Below, piece after piece: positions 35,932-47,546 of a DNA stretch of 64,000 nt. The notes under the pieces were generated by a model. The model did no database searches. It saw only the letters and a list, made by a program, of their open reading frames with translations, and was not told where the DNA came from. Each line of letters begins with the position of its first letter. The first letter of the stretch is position 1. This stretch comes from Poecilobothrus nobilitatus (Eukaryota > Arthropoda > Insecta > Diptera > Dolichopodidae), in the NCBI GenBank assembly GCA_947095535.1, contig OX352774.1, forward strand, positions 259,815,843 through 259,879,842. The letters are read 5' to 3'. The position numbers were made by a program, and so were the translations under genes.

Positions 35932-36217
35932 GGAGCCTCGGTGGCCTAATGGTGAAGCTCGTGGCTTATTGATCGAGGGAGTGCGGGTTCAAATCCTGCA
36001 CATGTAATAAGTTTTATTAATTGAAAACAAATCCCCCTTGCTACCAAATATAGTGTAAATATAAAATATATAATCTAAACAAAATAAATAATATTGATGT
36101 ATTTATAATTTAATAATAGTATTCGACCTATAATGGACTTAGTAGCCGATAGTTTTGTAATATTGCAATATCCTATGTGGTTTGTAATATTAATATAAAT
36201 GAATAAATAAATAAATT
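35932..36217 (+). mobile_element. tRNA-derived SINE, family 2, with 8-bp target-site duplication
   Basis: Flanked by TATTTGTT at 35924-35931 and 36218-36225. The head has an A box (TGGCCTAATGGTG, about 35941) and a strong B box (GCGGGTTCAAATCC, 35984-35997). The body includes AAATCCCCCTTGCTACC and the 3' part matches 18.9-19.16 kb before a GAATAAATAAATAAA tail. The tRNA-like part is better preserved than in the 18.9-kb copy. Confidence 0.85.
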
Positions 36218-36225
36218 TATTTGTT

Positions 36226-36780
36226 ATGCTTACGCTAACATACATTTACATTGAACTGAACAAAAGAATGCCAGATGATCACTGTTAGCAAAATAGTAAT
36301 TATAATAGGCAAATTTGTTCAATTCATTGTTCAATTACAGTCCGACTCTTAATTCAATGTTTTCGCATCCTTGTTCTATCCTTTCCTATACCAGCGGAAA
36401 ATTCTTGGTGTCTTTAGAATATTCCCACCTCACTTATAACAAAAAAAAATGAAACCTAGATTTACAAAAATTCCAGATACTTAAGCTTAATTTAAAGCTT
36501 AATTTCGGCTTTCTTAAATAGCAAAACTAACAATTTTATAAAAACGAAATAATAAAAATTTTAAAATCCTATGTACCTTTTATTTTATTAATTTATCACT
36601 TCAGTTGAGTTGAGTTGAATGGATGGACGAATATATATGTTTATCATTTCTTATATCTATTTTGTCTCCTTTAACGTATTTTAAACATAATAGCAATTGG
36701 CAACTAGTTTAAAAATGGTATAATCCTATGAAATTATTTGCTTGATAAATAAAACAATTGTATATATAACTTTTTCAAAA
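36226..36780. other. Non-coding stretch with a diverged repeat piece
   Basis: 36633-36703 is the partner of 29975-30045. The rest is AT-rich with no supported feature. Confidence 0.35.
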
Positions 36781-38720
36781 TTGCATTTTTCTTTTCTAAT
36801 TAAATTTTATTTTTATTTATAATTTCATATTTTATTGTTAATTTTATATATTTTTTTTTTATATTATATTTAATGTTAAACTTTAAATATTTATATAAAT
36901 ATTTTATTTAAAATTTTTATATTTTCATGTCATTTAAATTTCTAACAAGTGTTTTTATATTTATTTTATGATTTAATATTTTATTTTATATAATATATGT
37001 ATATATATATGAATATATATGAATATATAAGCTTTTTTTTTTTTTTTTTTAATTAATATTAACATTTATTCTTATTTAACTAAATATTAAATTTACAACA
37101 AACTTTAAAAATGTTTTATTTATTTACTTTTGTTTGTTTTTATTATCATTAAATTTCTTTTATCATTAAATTTCTTTTCTTTAATAAATTTCTATTTATT
37201 AATTTAATTATTTTTAGTTTTTAATTAATTTTTTATTATTATACTTTTATTTTGTTTTATAATTTTTTATTATATGCACAAATATTATTCCTTAATTTTT
37301 TATTTACTTAAATTTAATTATTGAAGGCTGTAATCAAATTGTAATCATTAAATTTAATAATAGTTACCACAAAAACAAAAAATTGATTACTTTGTTATAA
37401 ATATTATATTGTTTTTGTATAAATTAATATTATAATATATGTATTAAATAAATAATTGAATAAATTTATATATTTTAGAAAAATGTTTTGTAATCATTCT
37501 TATTTTGTGATTGTATTTGATTGTATTTATAATAATATAATTTCATAATGTAATCAAAATTTTAATAGATTACTTTTCCTTACAATAATGTATCTAATAT
37601 ATACGTATTATGTTTCATTTTCAAAAATTGATTACATTCCTTAAAATTTTAAAAATTGTATAAATATAACTAGAAAATATAAATATAATGTATTTAATAA
37701 AAATATGTAGTATTAAAGTAAAGTTTTTAAACCAAGTACCTTTAACTTTAGCAGTACAAAAATATTATTTTAGAATTAAAAAAAAAAAAAAAAACTTTCA
37801 ATGTTTTAAGTTGTATTAATTAATCTGGAAATTTTAAAATAATAAAATAATGTTCAACCAAGGTAAAATTTTTTTAAAATGATTACTTTAATTTTTTTTT
37901 TTTTTTACATCATAAAAATTCTAGAATAATTTAATTATTCAAAATTAACTATTTGATGATACTTAGTTAAATCAAGTACTTTATATTGTACTTGTATATT
38001 GTTTATATTTTATTTACTAAACTGAGATAACATTAATTTTTTATATACATGACTTTAATATAATTATGTTTTTGTATGTGTATGTATAGATAGTATGTAT
38101 TTATGTACGAATTATTTATAGTGTAACTGACAGGTTATTGTCACCATTTCTTTTTTTCCCCCTTTATTTCATTATTACATAGAATTCTATCAATATTAAA
38201 TTATATTTTTTATATATAATAATTATATAATTGAAAGCATGATAATTTTTTTTTTTTATGTATATCCTATACGTATATTATGTATTATATATTTATGTTC
38301 TAAATTTGTATATACATATAGTAGTTTATACAGTAAAAAATATTTTAATTTAGTTAACATTTAAGCATTGTGTAAGAAAATAACATGTGATTTTTTGACT
38401 GTCTATCAATAAATACACATTTATTGTTTGGTTTTTTAATGTAAAATAAAGTATTGAGTTAATGTAATAAATAAGTTATTGAGTATTCAATTATTTTATC
38501 TGATATGGTAATATTATTGCAGTCTAAGTTTATTAATGTAATATTTTAGGTAGTTTTTATACTGATTCTAAAATTAACGCTCTCTATACGGAGTCATTTT
38601 AGACAGCGCCTACAAAAAATTATCCACAATTAAATTTGATTTTAAGAAATATAATTAATTAAAAGAAATTTTTTAATTAATTATACTAAATTTTGCTTTT
38701 TTCTCTGTTTTAATTAATAT
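36780..38720. other. Extreme AT desert
   Basis: Lines counted by eye in this interval have about 2-7 G/C per 60 bases, well below the window average. It contains TATA-type runs (36990-37030), T19 near 37031, and repeated ATTAAATTTCTTTT words at 37149-37180. No genes, SINEs or element ends are seen. It may be a matrix-attachment-like or simply unconstrained intergenic or intronic tract. Confidence 0.6.
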
Positions 38721-39006
38721 ATTTACTTCAAAATTTTATTTCTTGAATATTTTAATAATTGAGTTCGAAATTATTTTAAAAATAGTGCTATCTAATAAAA
38801 AAAATCGCTTCTTTTTATTTTTATAGGTACTTATTCAAATGTTTGAAACTGAATACACGACGTATAAAAAACGAAAAAAGTTAAAATAAAGTTAAATAAT
38901 TTTTTTCATGATTGCAAAACGACTTCATTCATTGCAAACACTTTATATACAATTTATAGAATATACATACATTTTAATTTTACTTTGACAGTTGACTGCA
39001 TAGGGC

Positions 39007-39436
39007 GGATTACGCAACGGTGCAAATTCAAACTTTTTTTTTATTCTCACCAACATTTGCACCATTATTTCAATTCGGCAAGTGTGAATGAATACTGAAA
39101 TGCTGAATGAATTATAAACAGCTCTGATTATCATTTTAATACAAAATATATAAAATGTGTACAAAACAAATTAATGTTATATTACTACACTATATTAACT
39201 ATATAACTATATATTTTTTTATTTTTTTTTTTTATAAATAATAAAAATACTGTCTTTCTTGTTTGCGCTTTCGTTTGCATTTGCACCGATAAATACTTGG
39301 TGAAAAAACTTTTCACCGTACAAACTGAAAATGTCAAATTTTTTTATTCGCATTTTTGCGGAATTGAAAATCAGTGCAAACTGAAAATTTGTACGAGAAC
39401 TGTCAAATTTTTTTAATTTGCACCGTTGCGGAATCC
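39007..39436. mobile_element. 430-bp MITE-like element with about 25-bp terminal inverted repeats
   Basis: The left end GGATTACGCAACGGTGCAAA (39007) is matched in reverse complement by the right end (39436), GGATTCCGCAACGGTGCAAA; homology continues several bases inward. Inside, related words occur again in both directions (ttgcaccattatttcaattcgg near 39057; cgcatttttgcggaattg near 39349), giving nested subterminal repeats. No transposase is present. A target duplication is not obvious. The 73- and 89-codon minus-strand frames overlapping it are by-products. Confidence 0.72.
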
Positions 39437-39439
39437 AGA

Positions 39440-40090
39440 CAAGAACGATCGGATAATACGACAATTTTATAGAATTTAAAAGATTCAAACCAATCTTTAA
39501 ACATATAAAAATATTTCATAAGAAATATTAATGAATTTTTTGAAAATGTCGAAATATTCTGCCCAATTTATACATTAAATACATAGTAAATTTTACTTTA
39601 AAAATACAATTTATCAACACAAATACATAAAAACTGGTAATTTAAAACGACTTTTTGAAATCGTTACATAATAATATATAAATAATTACTTTTGATTAAC
39701 AAAATCAATTTATTTATATAAATTAAAACCGATTACAAGCTTAAATGAAGGAATTCTTTAATACAAATCTTTAAATTTTATATAATTTTTAAATTTATTT
39801 TTCCGGAAAAAATTAATATTTATATTATTTAATATTTTAAATAAATTTTATTCAAGATTTTTATTTAGTTTTTGATTTTAGTTTTTTTTTTTTTTTATAT
39901 TTATTAATTATTTTTTTATTTTTTTTTGTTCTTAAATTAAATTATTTTTTACTGGTGAAACACTCTGTATATAAATTCTCATATTATATATATTATATAT
40001 ATTAATTTCTTTATTTATTTATATTTATATTTTTTTGTTTTTTATTATTACAAAGGACAAAAAATATTCAGTCTTCTTTTTATTACATTT
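39440..40090. other. AT-rich spacer
   Basis: AT-rich with T12-T16 runs at about 39880 and 39920 and a TATA-rich run at 39980-40002. Nothing supported. Confidence 0.4.
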
Positions 40091-40199
40091 CTTTTTTCAT
40101 CTTTTCAATTGTATCATTTTATGTTGGTGATATTGTGAAGAAAAAAAATTTTTTTTTTTTATTATAAATATTACTAGTGATGTCACATGATTATATACT

Positions 40200-41080
40200 A
40201 TTGGAAAAATAATCATTGTTAATAATATTTTTATTTTTATTATTTTTATTTTTATTTTTATTTTTCTTATTATTATTATAATTTCATTTATTACTATTGT
40301 TAAATACTTTTTTAATATAGTTGTTTTCATTTGATAGTAATATTCATTATTTTTTTTTAAATAAAATTTTTCATTTTTCCAACAATAATAAAAATCAAAA
40401 ACAAAATAATAATAATAATAATAACAAGAACAACAATAATGACAACAACTATTATTAATATTTTTACTATTTTTATTATAATAACAATTTCTTTTACTAC
40501 AATTACTAATGCTACTATTAATAATATTGAAATAATAATAATAACTATAACTACAATTATCAATAATATAGCCACAAATATTATATGATTTTATTCTTGT
40601 TCTTCTTTTAACTAATAATAATTCATCATAATCAATATCATCATCATAATATTTAAGTAAAATCTCAATGAACCATAATATCCTTAAGAATATTATTATC
40701 ATTTCTATAATAATTGATGAATATAATGATGATAATGATAGTTTTATTGATAATTTTCCTTCTATTACAGATACTTTTAAATATAATATAAATATTCGTA
40801 ATAATATAAATGATATTGATAATAATGATTGTAATTGTATTGATTTTCTTAAAAGTACTTGAATATATTTTTTTATTTTCTCTTTGACATTGATATTGAT
40901 AAGTATATTTAAATGGACATTTGACCAATTTATTAATATAACAAAAGAAGATAATATTGATGATGATAATAATAATGATGATAATATTGATATTAATGAT
41001 AATGATATCCTTAATAAAATTATCAATATAATATTTTTGATTTTATCATTAAAAGAAATACTAATAATACCAATATTATA
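40200..41080. repeat. Trinucleotide-rich low-complexity tract (ATT/ATC/AAT)
   Basis: Long runs of imperfect ATT, ATC, ATG and AAC triplets on both strands. They give open frames in several phases and both directions (minus 40097-41278, 40357-40575 and 40665-40928; plus 40668-40862 and 40884-41081). Their translations are Ile/Asn/Asp/Ser/Tyr strings that change character with frame, so the frames do not by themselves show coding. The tract sits immediately 3' (minus strand) of the candidate exon at 41095-41334 and may belong to its intron. Confidence 0.65.
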
Positions 41081-41094
41081 ATAACGAATGTTAC

Positions 41095-41334
41095 CTACTA
41101 TTATACTCTTTAATATATTATTAATATTTTTTATATAATGATTACTTTTACTTTTATTACTGTTACTGTTATGATGACTGCTGGTACTGTTAAAGTCATT
41201 GTCATTTCCATTACATGTATTGATAAAATTGATGCCGCTACTATAATATAATGTTGTAACTGTCAAAAAAAATAACAAAAATGATGAACAGCACTTAGAA
41301 CATGATGATGCTGATGTTGATCTGTCCGGTGATG
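41095..41334 (-). CDS. Candidate internal exon: Cys-rich segment, transmembrane helix, Asn/Ser-rich ectodomain
   Basis: On the minus strand a polypyrimidine tract and CAG acceptor (AAACATTTTTCAG, ending 41335) precede an open phase-1 exon; a TAG|GTAACA donor lies at 41095/41094, giving 240 bp. The translation begins SPDRSTSASSCSKCCSS and passes into the hydrophobic SFLLFFLTVTTLYY. It then continues YSSGINFINTCNGNDNDFNST, with a possible N-glycosylation site, and SSHHNSNSNKSKSN. Three clustered Cys before the helix suggest a membrane-proximal cytoplasmic region, possibly palmitoylated; this would be a single-pass type II arrangement. Codon choice is far less AT-locked than in the surrounding tract. 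Neighbouring exons were not found, so the gene is unidentified. The donor could lie further on, since the frame stays open to 40097. Confidence 0.42.
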
Positions 41335-41349
41335 CTGAAAAATGTTTAA

Positions 41350-42400
41350 AAAAAAAAAGAAAAAGAAAATAGAAAAAGAAAAATAAAATATGAATGTAAA
41401 AGAAAATAAAAAAAAAAATTTTATTTTTTCAATATAGTCTTTTTTTATTTTTTTTTCTTTTTGTATGAAAAAAAAACATTTTTTTTGTTGTTTTTTTTTT
41501 TTTTTGTTCGTTGTTATACCTTCAATATGGCAATAAGGAAAGAATTATGAAGTAAAGAAAAAAAAAAATATAAAAAAAATAATATTAAGAGAAAACTCGT
41601 AAAAATTGATTAATTGTCAATAAAAGATGTGCAATTCAAGGGGTTAAAAAAACTTTGTAATAACTAATATAAGAAAAAGTATATTGAAAAAAAAAAATAA
41701 ATAAATTGACATTTTAAAAAGGATAATGACTTTAATATTGTTTTGAAAGAATCAAAAAATGTGAAAAAAACAAGTTTTTGTTTTTCTCTTAAATATGGAT
41801 AAGAGGTGAAATATTTTTTTCTGAAACGTCATTTTTCTTTATACATAATAATTTTATTTACAAAATAAATCAAAAAATGATCGGACATATTTCTAAAATA
41901 CTTTAATAAGATTCGAAGATATTTTAAATTTTAATTATTTAAAGAATGTTAATAAATAAAAGTGACGTATACAAAATATGCTGATATTAAAATGTAATTA
42001 TATAATTTTTTAAAGTTTAACCTGATTATGATAATGGATTTTCTATCGTAATATTTCCATATAATTCAAATGACAGAAAAGAATTATGAAAGAAAAATTA
42101 ATATTCAAATTATGCTATTAAAATATTTTTTAACTAATTATAAATATAGCATTTATATTTATAGCTACTTTGATTTTTTTTTTAGAGCATTGCATCACAA
42201 GTAGGTGTATAATAGACAAGCGTTTATGATAATTATAGAAGAGAAATTCATAATGGTATCAATGAAACGATTCTGAAAATGGTAAATAGTAAATATTTTA
42301 TTGTCGTTCTTTGAAGAAATTCCAATTAATTATAATAAAATGTTATTTATTTATACGTTATAAGTCTTTTATCATTTATATTTCCAATTTAAATCTAAAT
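41350..42400. other. AT-rich, poly-A/T-rich non-coding stretch
   Basis: If the exon at 41095-41334 is real this is its upstream intron. Purine runs (AAAGAAAAAG) at 41350-41405 form the polypyrimidine tract on the minus strand. No other signal is seen. Confidence 0.4.
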
Positions 42401-42420
42401 CATAAATTATTATTACAGTG

Positions 42421-42745
42421 TACCAAGTCGATTTAAATCCGGGCTAAATCATATAAATTAATAAAAAAATAATATAGATACTAAGTATAGAATATAAGAA
42501 TATATAATATATATTATAATTAGTATTATATCGTAATATATAATAAAATAAAAATAAAATAATTCTTGTACAAGATAATAGATGTCGTACAAGTAAAAAT
42601 TTTTATGTTACAACAATCGATAAAACTAATGATTTCAGAAACTAAGATTTAATCAAATATGAATAAATAATAACTTAATGAATGCCCTATATATGCTTCT
42701 TATAGGACTGAAAAGAAAATTATCATAGATCATTTCTTTATACAA
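42421..42745 (+). repeat. Dispersed repeat, family 3, copy 1
   Basis: The segment 42561-42700 (cttgtacaagataatagatg, then actaatgatttcagaaact, then caaatatgaataaataataa) matches 53517-53655 in order with many changes. A B-box-like word (gtcgatttaaatccgg) lies upstream at 42429, and a TAAAATAAAAATAAAAT tract sits just before the shared part, so a SINE-like head with an AAAT tail next to the shared sequence is possible. Confidence 0.5.
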
Positions 42746-42989
42746 TTTATTATAATGATTAAGAAAAAACTTTAAAATTTATTATCACTTTTTACTATAT
42801 ATGGTAAATTTCAACTAAAATTTTGCGTTTTTTAACTAAGATTAAAAAAAATTATTCTGAAATGATTACAAAACTATATAGTGATTACTTTAAGAAGAAG
42901 AAGGATTTTCATTTTAAGTAAAAGTTTTTTCTCACCAAAACTGTGAAGAAACGGCAGACTTCGTTCCTCTATAACATTGCATGTGGGGA

Positions 42990-43400
42990 TCAAATGTAAA
43001 TAAATAAATATTATTGCTTATTAGTTTCACTCTGTCTGCCCGTCTATTTAAAAAAGTTTTTACATAATTTAAGATAGAACAAAAAAATTTTAACTATGGA
43101 TAGGGGGGTCTTAAAAAACTTAATATGTTAAAAGAATATTTTTTTTTATATAATTTGTTTATCCAATTTGTTACGGAGTTACAGCATTTCAAAATTTTCA
43201 AAAGCCCTACTTTTAAATGCGTATATCTCCGACTTTGCTTAACATTTTACATAGAGCTTTAAAATTTTTGAGAAGAAAATGAATTTCCAGAATTAATATA
43301 AATTCGCTTTTTTTATACTATCTCTTGTTTAAAAGCTATTAAGGGCACATTAAAAATTAAACACCTGTACTAAGCATATAGACAAATTTAGCCTAAAATC
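42990..43400 (+). repeat. Decayed second-family rolling-circle-like copy
   Basis: Contains 'ttagtttcactctgtctgcccgtc' type core (about 43020), 'acataatttaagatag', 'ttacggagttacagcatttcaaaa', 'aaagccctacttttaaatgcgtatatctc' and 'cttgtttaaaagctattaaggg', collinear with 16130-16600 and 26110-26560. No ends are preserved. Confidence 0.6.
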
Positions 43401-43409
43401 AAAAATAAA

Positions 43410-44790
43410 ATAAACAAGATTTTTGCCGCTTTCTTAACAATTTATACAACAGTCTACTGTTAATAATCTCGACCCTATAAATTTCGAAATAAACCAATAA
43501 ATAAGCGATTAAGAAAATTAATAAAAATAAGCAATACATAATATAGAGTACCTAACGCTGAATGTTAACCTCTTTTAAACTGTTTGCGATATTCTTAAGA
43601 TACAATATTTACTTTTAGAAATTTCTTTACTCTTCACAAAATCACATTTTTAAAACCACTTATTTAACATTGAATTAATTGAAATACTAAGAATAATTTC
43701 TTTTAATCTTAGTTAAAATTGTGCAATAAAATTTAGAGATTTAAAAAAAAAATTTTATATAAAAATTACTAGGTTGATTTTTATTTATATTTTGCCATTA
43801 ATTTTAGTTTCTCCTATTTTTATAGATTATTATTTGATGTTATATAAATGTCTAATGGAATGAATTGAATAAATTCAATTAATATTATTAAAATGCTATT
43901 GTATAATTGGAATACTTTACAAACGGTAATTTGTAGAAATTAAAAAGTAATCTACATAATACCTGTATATATTCCTAATTACAAACTTTATATTTAAATT
44001 TCCGTTAAAATCTCAATGGAAATTCATTACATATATCTTTTCCGCTTACCTTTTTTTCTTCCCCTTGAAATAATTTTACATTACAAAAAAATAAAATTTT
44101 ATATAAGACTATACTTAATATATTAAGATAAAATGAAAGAGACAGAGAGAAAAAATGAGAAAAAAGAAAAAAACTCTAAGGATTAAAACATAATTTTTGA
44201 TATTTTCTAAATGTCTTCTCTTCATACATACACATTTGTAAAAAAAAATTTTCCTATTTTTACTGTTTCTTTTTTTTTTTTTTTTGTTTTTTAAATCCTA
44301 ATTACTCATTCACTTTTTACTATCAAGTCATTTTGTATGTGCAATAAAATTTCCCAAGATGAAAGACAAATGATGGGTTGTATGTTAACGACAAAAATTA
44401 GCGACAAAAACCATTTGTTTTTTATCCCTTAGAACTTTTACTTTTTTTTGTTGTTATTTTTATACTGTAAAAACTCATAAAAGATTTTCCCAAAAGTAGT
44501 TATTTGTATATATAGTTAAAGTGCCATGATAAAAGTTATTTAGTATGTAGGTAAAAAAAAAAAAAAGTAAAAAAGAAAACAAAAAATAAAATAAGGAAGC
44601 GAAAGTAAAAAGTAGAATACAAAATAAACAGTAAATAAAAGAAAAATGGTAAAAATAATATGAGAATGTGTGATTGTACAAATTATATATGTGTAATGGT
44701 AATGTAATATTTAATGACTACAGAAACCTTATAATTTAGAATTTATTATAATAGAAGATATACCAATAAATTAAAGTTACCATATTATTT
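43410..44790. other. AT-rich non-coding stretch
   Basis: Nothing supported. The purine-rich patch 44130-44175 and T17 run near 44270 are simple sequence; the 68-codon minus frame at 44475-44681 is Phe/Tyr from poly-A/T. Confidence 0.4.
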
Positions 44791-44799
44791 CAATATTAA

Positions 44800-44999
44800 G
44801 GCCGTTTCCGAAAACAGTTTTAGGTCGAACATTTAGTTTAGTCGAGAGTATACACTAAAAGATTAACAGATAATTAAGTGTGATCAGACAATTTAGTGTA
44901 CTATTTTCGAATGCACTAAAAATTTTTCGTAGTTTTTCGGAATTAATTTAGTGCGATTAGTTAATATTTAGTGCGAAGTATGATTGTTTCGGACACGGC
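44800..44999. mobile_element. 200-bp TTAA-flanked MITE (piggyBac-type target)
   Basis: Flanked on both sides by TTAA (44796-44799 and 45000-45003). Ends are GGCCGTTTCCGAAAACA on the left and, in reverse complement, GCCGTGTCCGAAACAA on the right, sharing GCCGTkTCCGAAA. The interior repeats TTTAGTGCGA/TAGTGTA words. No coding capacity. TTAA target duplication is the signature of piggyBac-type transposition, so a piggyBac-mobilised MITE is inferred. Confidence 0.75.
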
Positions 45000-45009
45000 T
45001 TAAAACTAC

Positions 45010-46040
45010 AATTTTTTAGTACCCAATATTTTGATTACCCAATATAGTACCTATTACTTTTAGTACTATTTGATTTAATTCAAAGTATTTTTTTTTTTCA
45101 CTTTAATTTCTATTTTTGGTTTTTTTTTTAATCAATTTTATTTAATTGATATGGGTTTTGTGACTTTATTTCATTAATCAGTTTGGTATTTATCTATATT
45201 GGTGATTTAAAAAAAATGATTTATAATCTTTAAATTCACTTTGTTGATGAACAGCTGACGACATTTCTTTATTAAAAATCAATTCGCTTTCAATCTATCA
45301 TATTAAAATTGAAATCAAGATATTCAAATCGTCTTAACATATAGAACGAGTACCTAATTTGATTTTAAAAATTTATTTGAAAATTAAATCTTAATATACC
45401 ACTTTGATAAATTAAAGCTTTCCACTAAGAATTTCCCACTTTCAAATCAAATTTTTAAAATTTTTTAAAAGATCATCAGACCACCTTTTCCTTTTAAAGA
45501 TTAGCAGAAATTTTTTATGAATACACGCTAAAAGAAAAATAAAAATAAAAACAAAAATGTAAAAGTTTAAGAAAGTGTAAAAAAAAAAAAAAAAATAATT
45601 TATTCTGTAAATGTCAATTAACGGAAGAATTTTAATTTAAATCCTTAAGATAGGATGAGATATCTGCATACGTCATTTCGGGAAATATTTTTGTATAATA
45701 TATATATATTTTTTTTTGCACCTATTTTAAGAGTAAATTATCTTATTCAAGGTGTTCTTATAAACGATTCGTTTGTAAATAATATTTTTGATAAGAAATT
45801 TTGACGAATATATACTTAAAAAATGTTTAACTTAAAATTATACTTAATTATACAATATAAAGAGATTATATAGCAATTAAAAAAGAATTCTTGAAATAAT
45901 TAACCAAAATACGTATATTGAAATTAATAAAAATATTTAATTAATTAATTAATTTTAGAAAAATAATTTATAAAATTAGTTTGTTTAATTTTATGTTTGA
46001 TTGAAAAAATAATTTAAGATACAATATTATTCTGTGAGTT
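45010..46040. other. AT-rich non-coding stretch
   Basis: Homopolymers, a TA run (45695-45708) and an AATT tetranucleotide run (about 45938-45955). No gene is supported. Confidence 0.4.
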
Positions 46041-46045
46041 CGATA

Positions 46046-46350
46046 TTGTTATTCCGATGTCGAACCATGGTCTTCTTAATCATCCTCTTCCAATTCACTC
46101 GATCTTGAGCAGTAGTTTTTCAACTTTGCTTTTGAAGCGTCTAGTTCGACCAGCCATAGATTTCTTGGCTTTCGTACTGGTCTTTTTCTATCTAGCTTCC
46201 CTTTCAGTACTTTCTTTGGGATGCGGAAAACTGAAATGTGACCGGCCTATCAAAGTCATTGTAACTTGATGTATGTTACAAAATCACTGTCGGTATATAC
46301 ATTGTATAGCTCTGCATTGTGCCGCATTCTAAGTTCTATTATTGTAGATA
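46046..46350 (-). pseudogene. Decayed C-terminal tail of a non-LTR retrotransposon reverse transcriptase
   Basis: On the minus strand the translation follows the conserved tail of many insect non-LTR elements. First comes MRHNAELYNVYTDSDFVTYIKLQ, then a segment read as LxxAGHI with two CGA-to-TGA stops and one TGG-to-TAG stop, then RIPKKVLKGKLDRKRPVRKPRNLW (family: GHV.RM...P..VLEGK..GKR.RGRP..RW). A frameshift follows, then TAQDRVNWKRMIKKT (family: A.DR..WR..). The stops and the frame change show a dead copy. Nothing upstream of 46350 could be read as RT. Confidence 0.8.
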
Positions 46351-46504
46351 CATAAAATACGAATTTTAATTTATGTCTCCAAATATGAGAATTTAAAATA
46401 TGATATTGGTAAAATTTACGTTTCAGGAGAAATGACGGTTCTATATTATACATTCAGTTCTGTTGGCTACTAAATAAATAAATAAAAATGAAGTAATAAT
46501 AAAT

Positions 46505-46640
46505 TTAACCTTGGATGGCTTAGCAACTAGGGTATAAAGAGTAAAATACCCTGGAAAAAGTGAAGGAGTGTTATTTCGAATTTCAACCACATATCGTAAC
46601 AATAATTCCCCTTGCAACATTTACCGATACCCCTGGAAAA
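46505..46640 (+). mobile_element. Degenerate tRNA-derived SINE, family 1
   Basis: An A-box-like TGGCTTAGCAA (46516), a decayed B box (ATTTCGAATTTC, about 46573), then CGTAACAATAATTCCCCTT matching the body of the intact copy at 47547-47741 (CGTAAGAATAATTCCCCCTT). The 81-codon frame at 46560-46805 crosses it and is not a gene. Confidence 0.6.
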
Positions 46641-46649
46641 AAAAGGCCC

Positions 46650-47530
46650 TCTCACATTTATGGGAATATTTCTACTAAAAAATGTTACCAATTATATCTT
46701 AATCTAAATGAAAAACTAATAAATTTAAATCTACAGCCAAAAAATAATGGTCAACTCTTTAGATTTTTTTTCAGTATTGCATATATAAGAATCTGTTGTA
46801 TTTGACTGATGAGAAATAATTAAAATTATTAAAATATTAGGAACTGTCAGAAAATGTTGGAAAAATATTACGAATAGAACAAATTAAGAGTTTTTAAGAA
46901 AAACTTTAAACCTTATTTACATATTTAATAAAATTAATTTTTTATACATATATATATACATATTATGATATGTATATAAAGGCATTAAAAATCACAGGCT
47001 TATATTTTTCATTATATATAACAAAAACAAGAAAATTATAATAGTTTTTTTTTTTTTTTCAAAATTATGATTTATTAATTTTATAATGTTTTCCTGTTTC
47101 CTACCACTGCCACCATTCACTATTTTGTTTAAGAACATTACAAAATTATATTTACAAGAATCATAAGGAAACTAATTTTTCATAAAACTAAGTAATAATT
47201 AAAGAAAATCAAGCGAAAAAAAAAGCAAAAAAATAAGGCGAAATAGGAAAATGGTAAAAAGCGTTATGATGAGATGAGTTACAAATACAAACAAAAAAAT
47301 TTCTTTTTCTTTTAGTTTGTTTTAAACTTATCTTTACCTTTTCTTTGTTTTTCACCCTTTTTCTTTTTTCTTTTTTTTTTTCATATACATTCAATGAAAT
47401 TGCTATGGGTTCGTTCATTCAAAACAAACATATGTATTTATTAATAGAATATAATAGATATAGAATAAAAATGTTAAAATTTAGTATTTATTTAAAATAT
47501 TTCATTGCTAAACGTTAGCCATAGTAAGAG
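46650..47530. other. AT-rich non-coding stretch
   Basis: No supported feature. The 69-codon minus frame at 47209-47418 is Lys-rich from T/C-rich DNA (47300-47390). Confidence 0.4.
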
Positions 47531-47546
47531 TTTGAAATAATAGGAA

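Noticed and set aside
40097..41278. 393-codon minus-strand frame as one protein
   Set aside because: Most of it is a triplet-repeat translation with equally open competing frames; only the first 240 bp (41095-41334) have independent splice and composition support.
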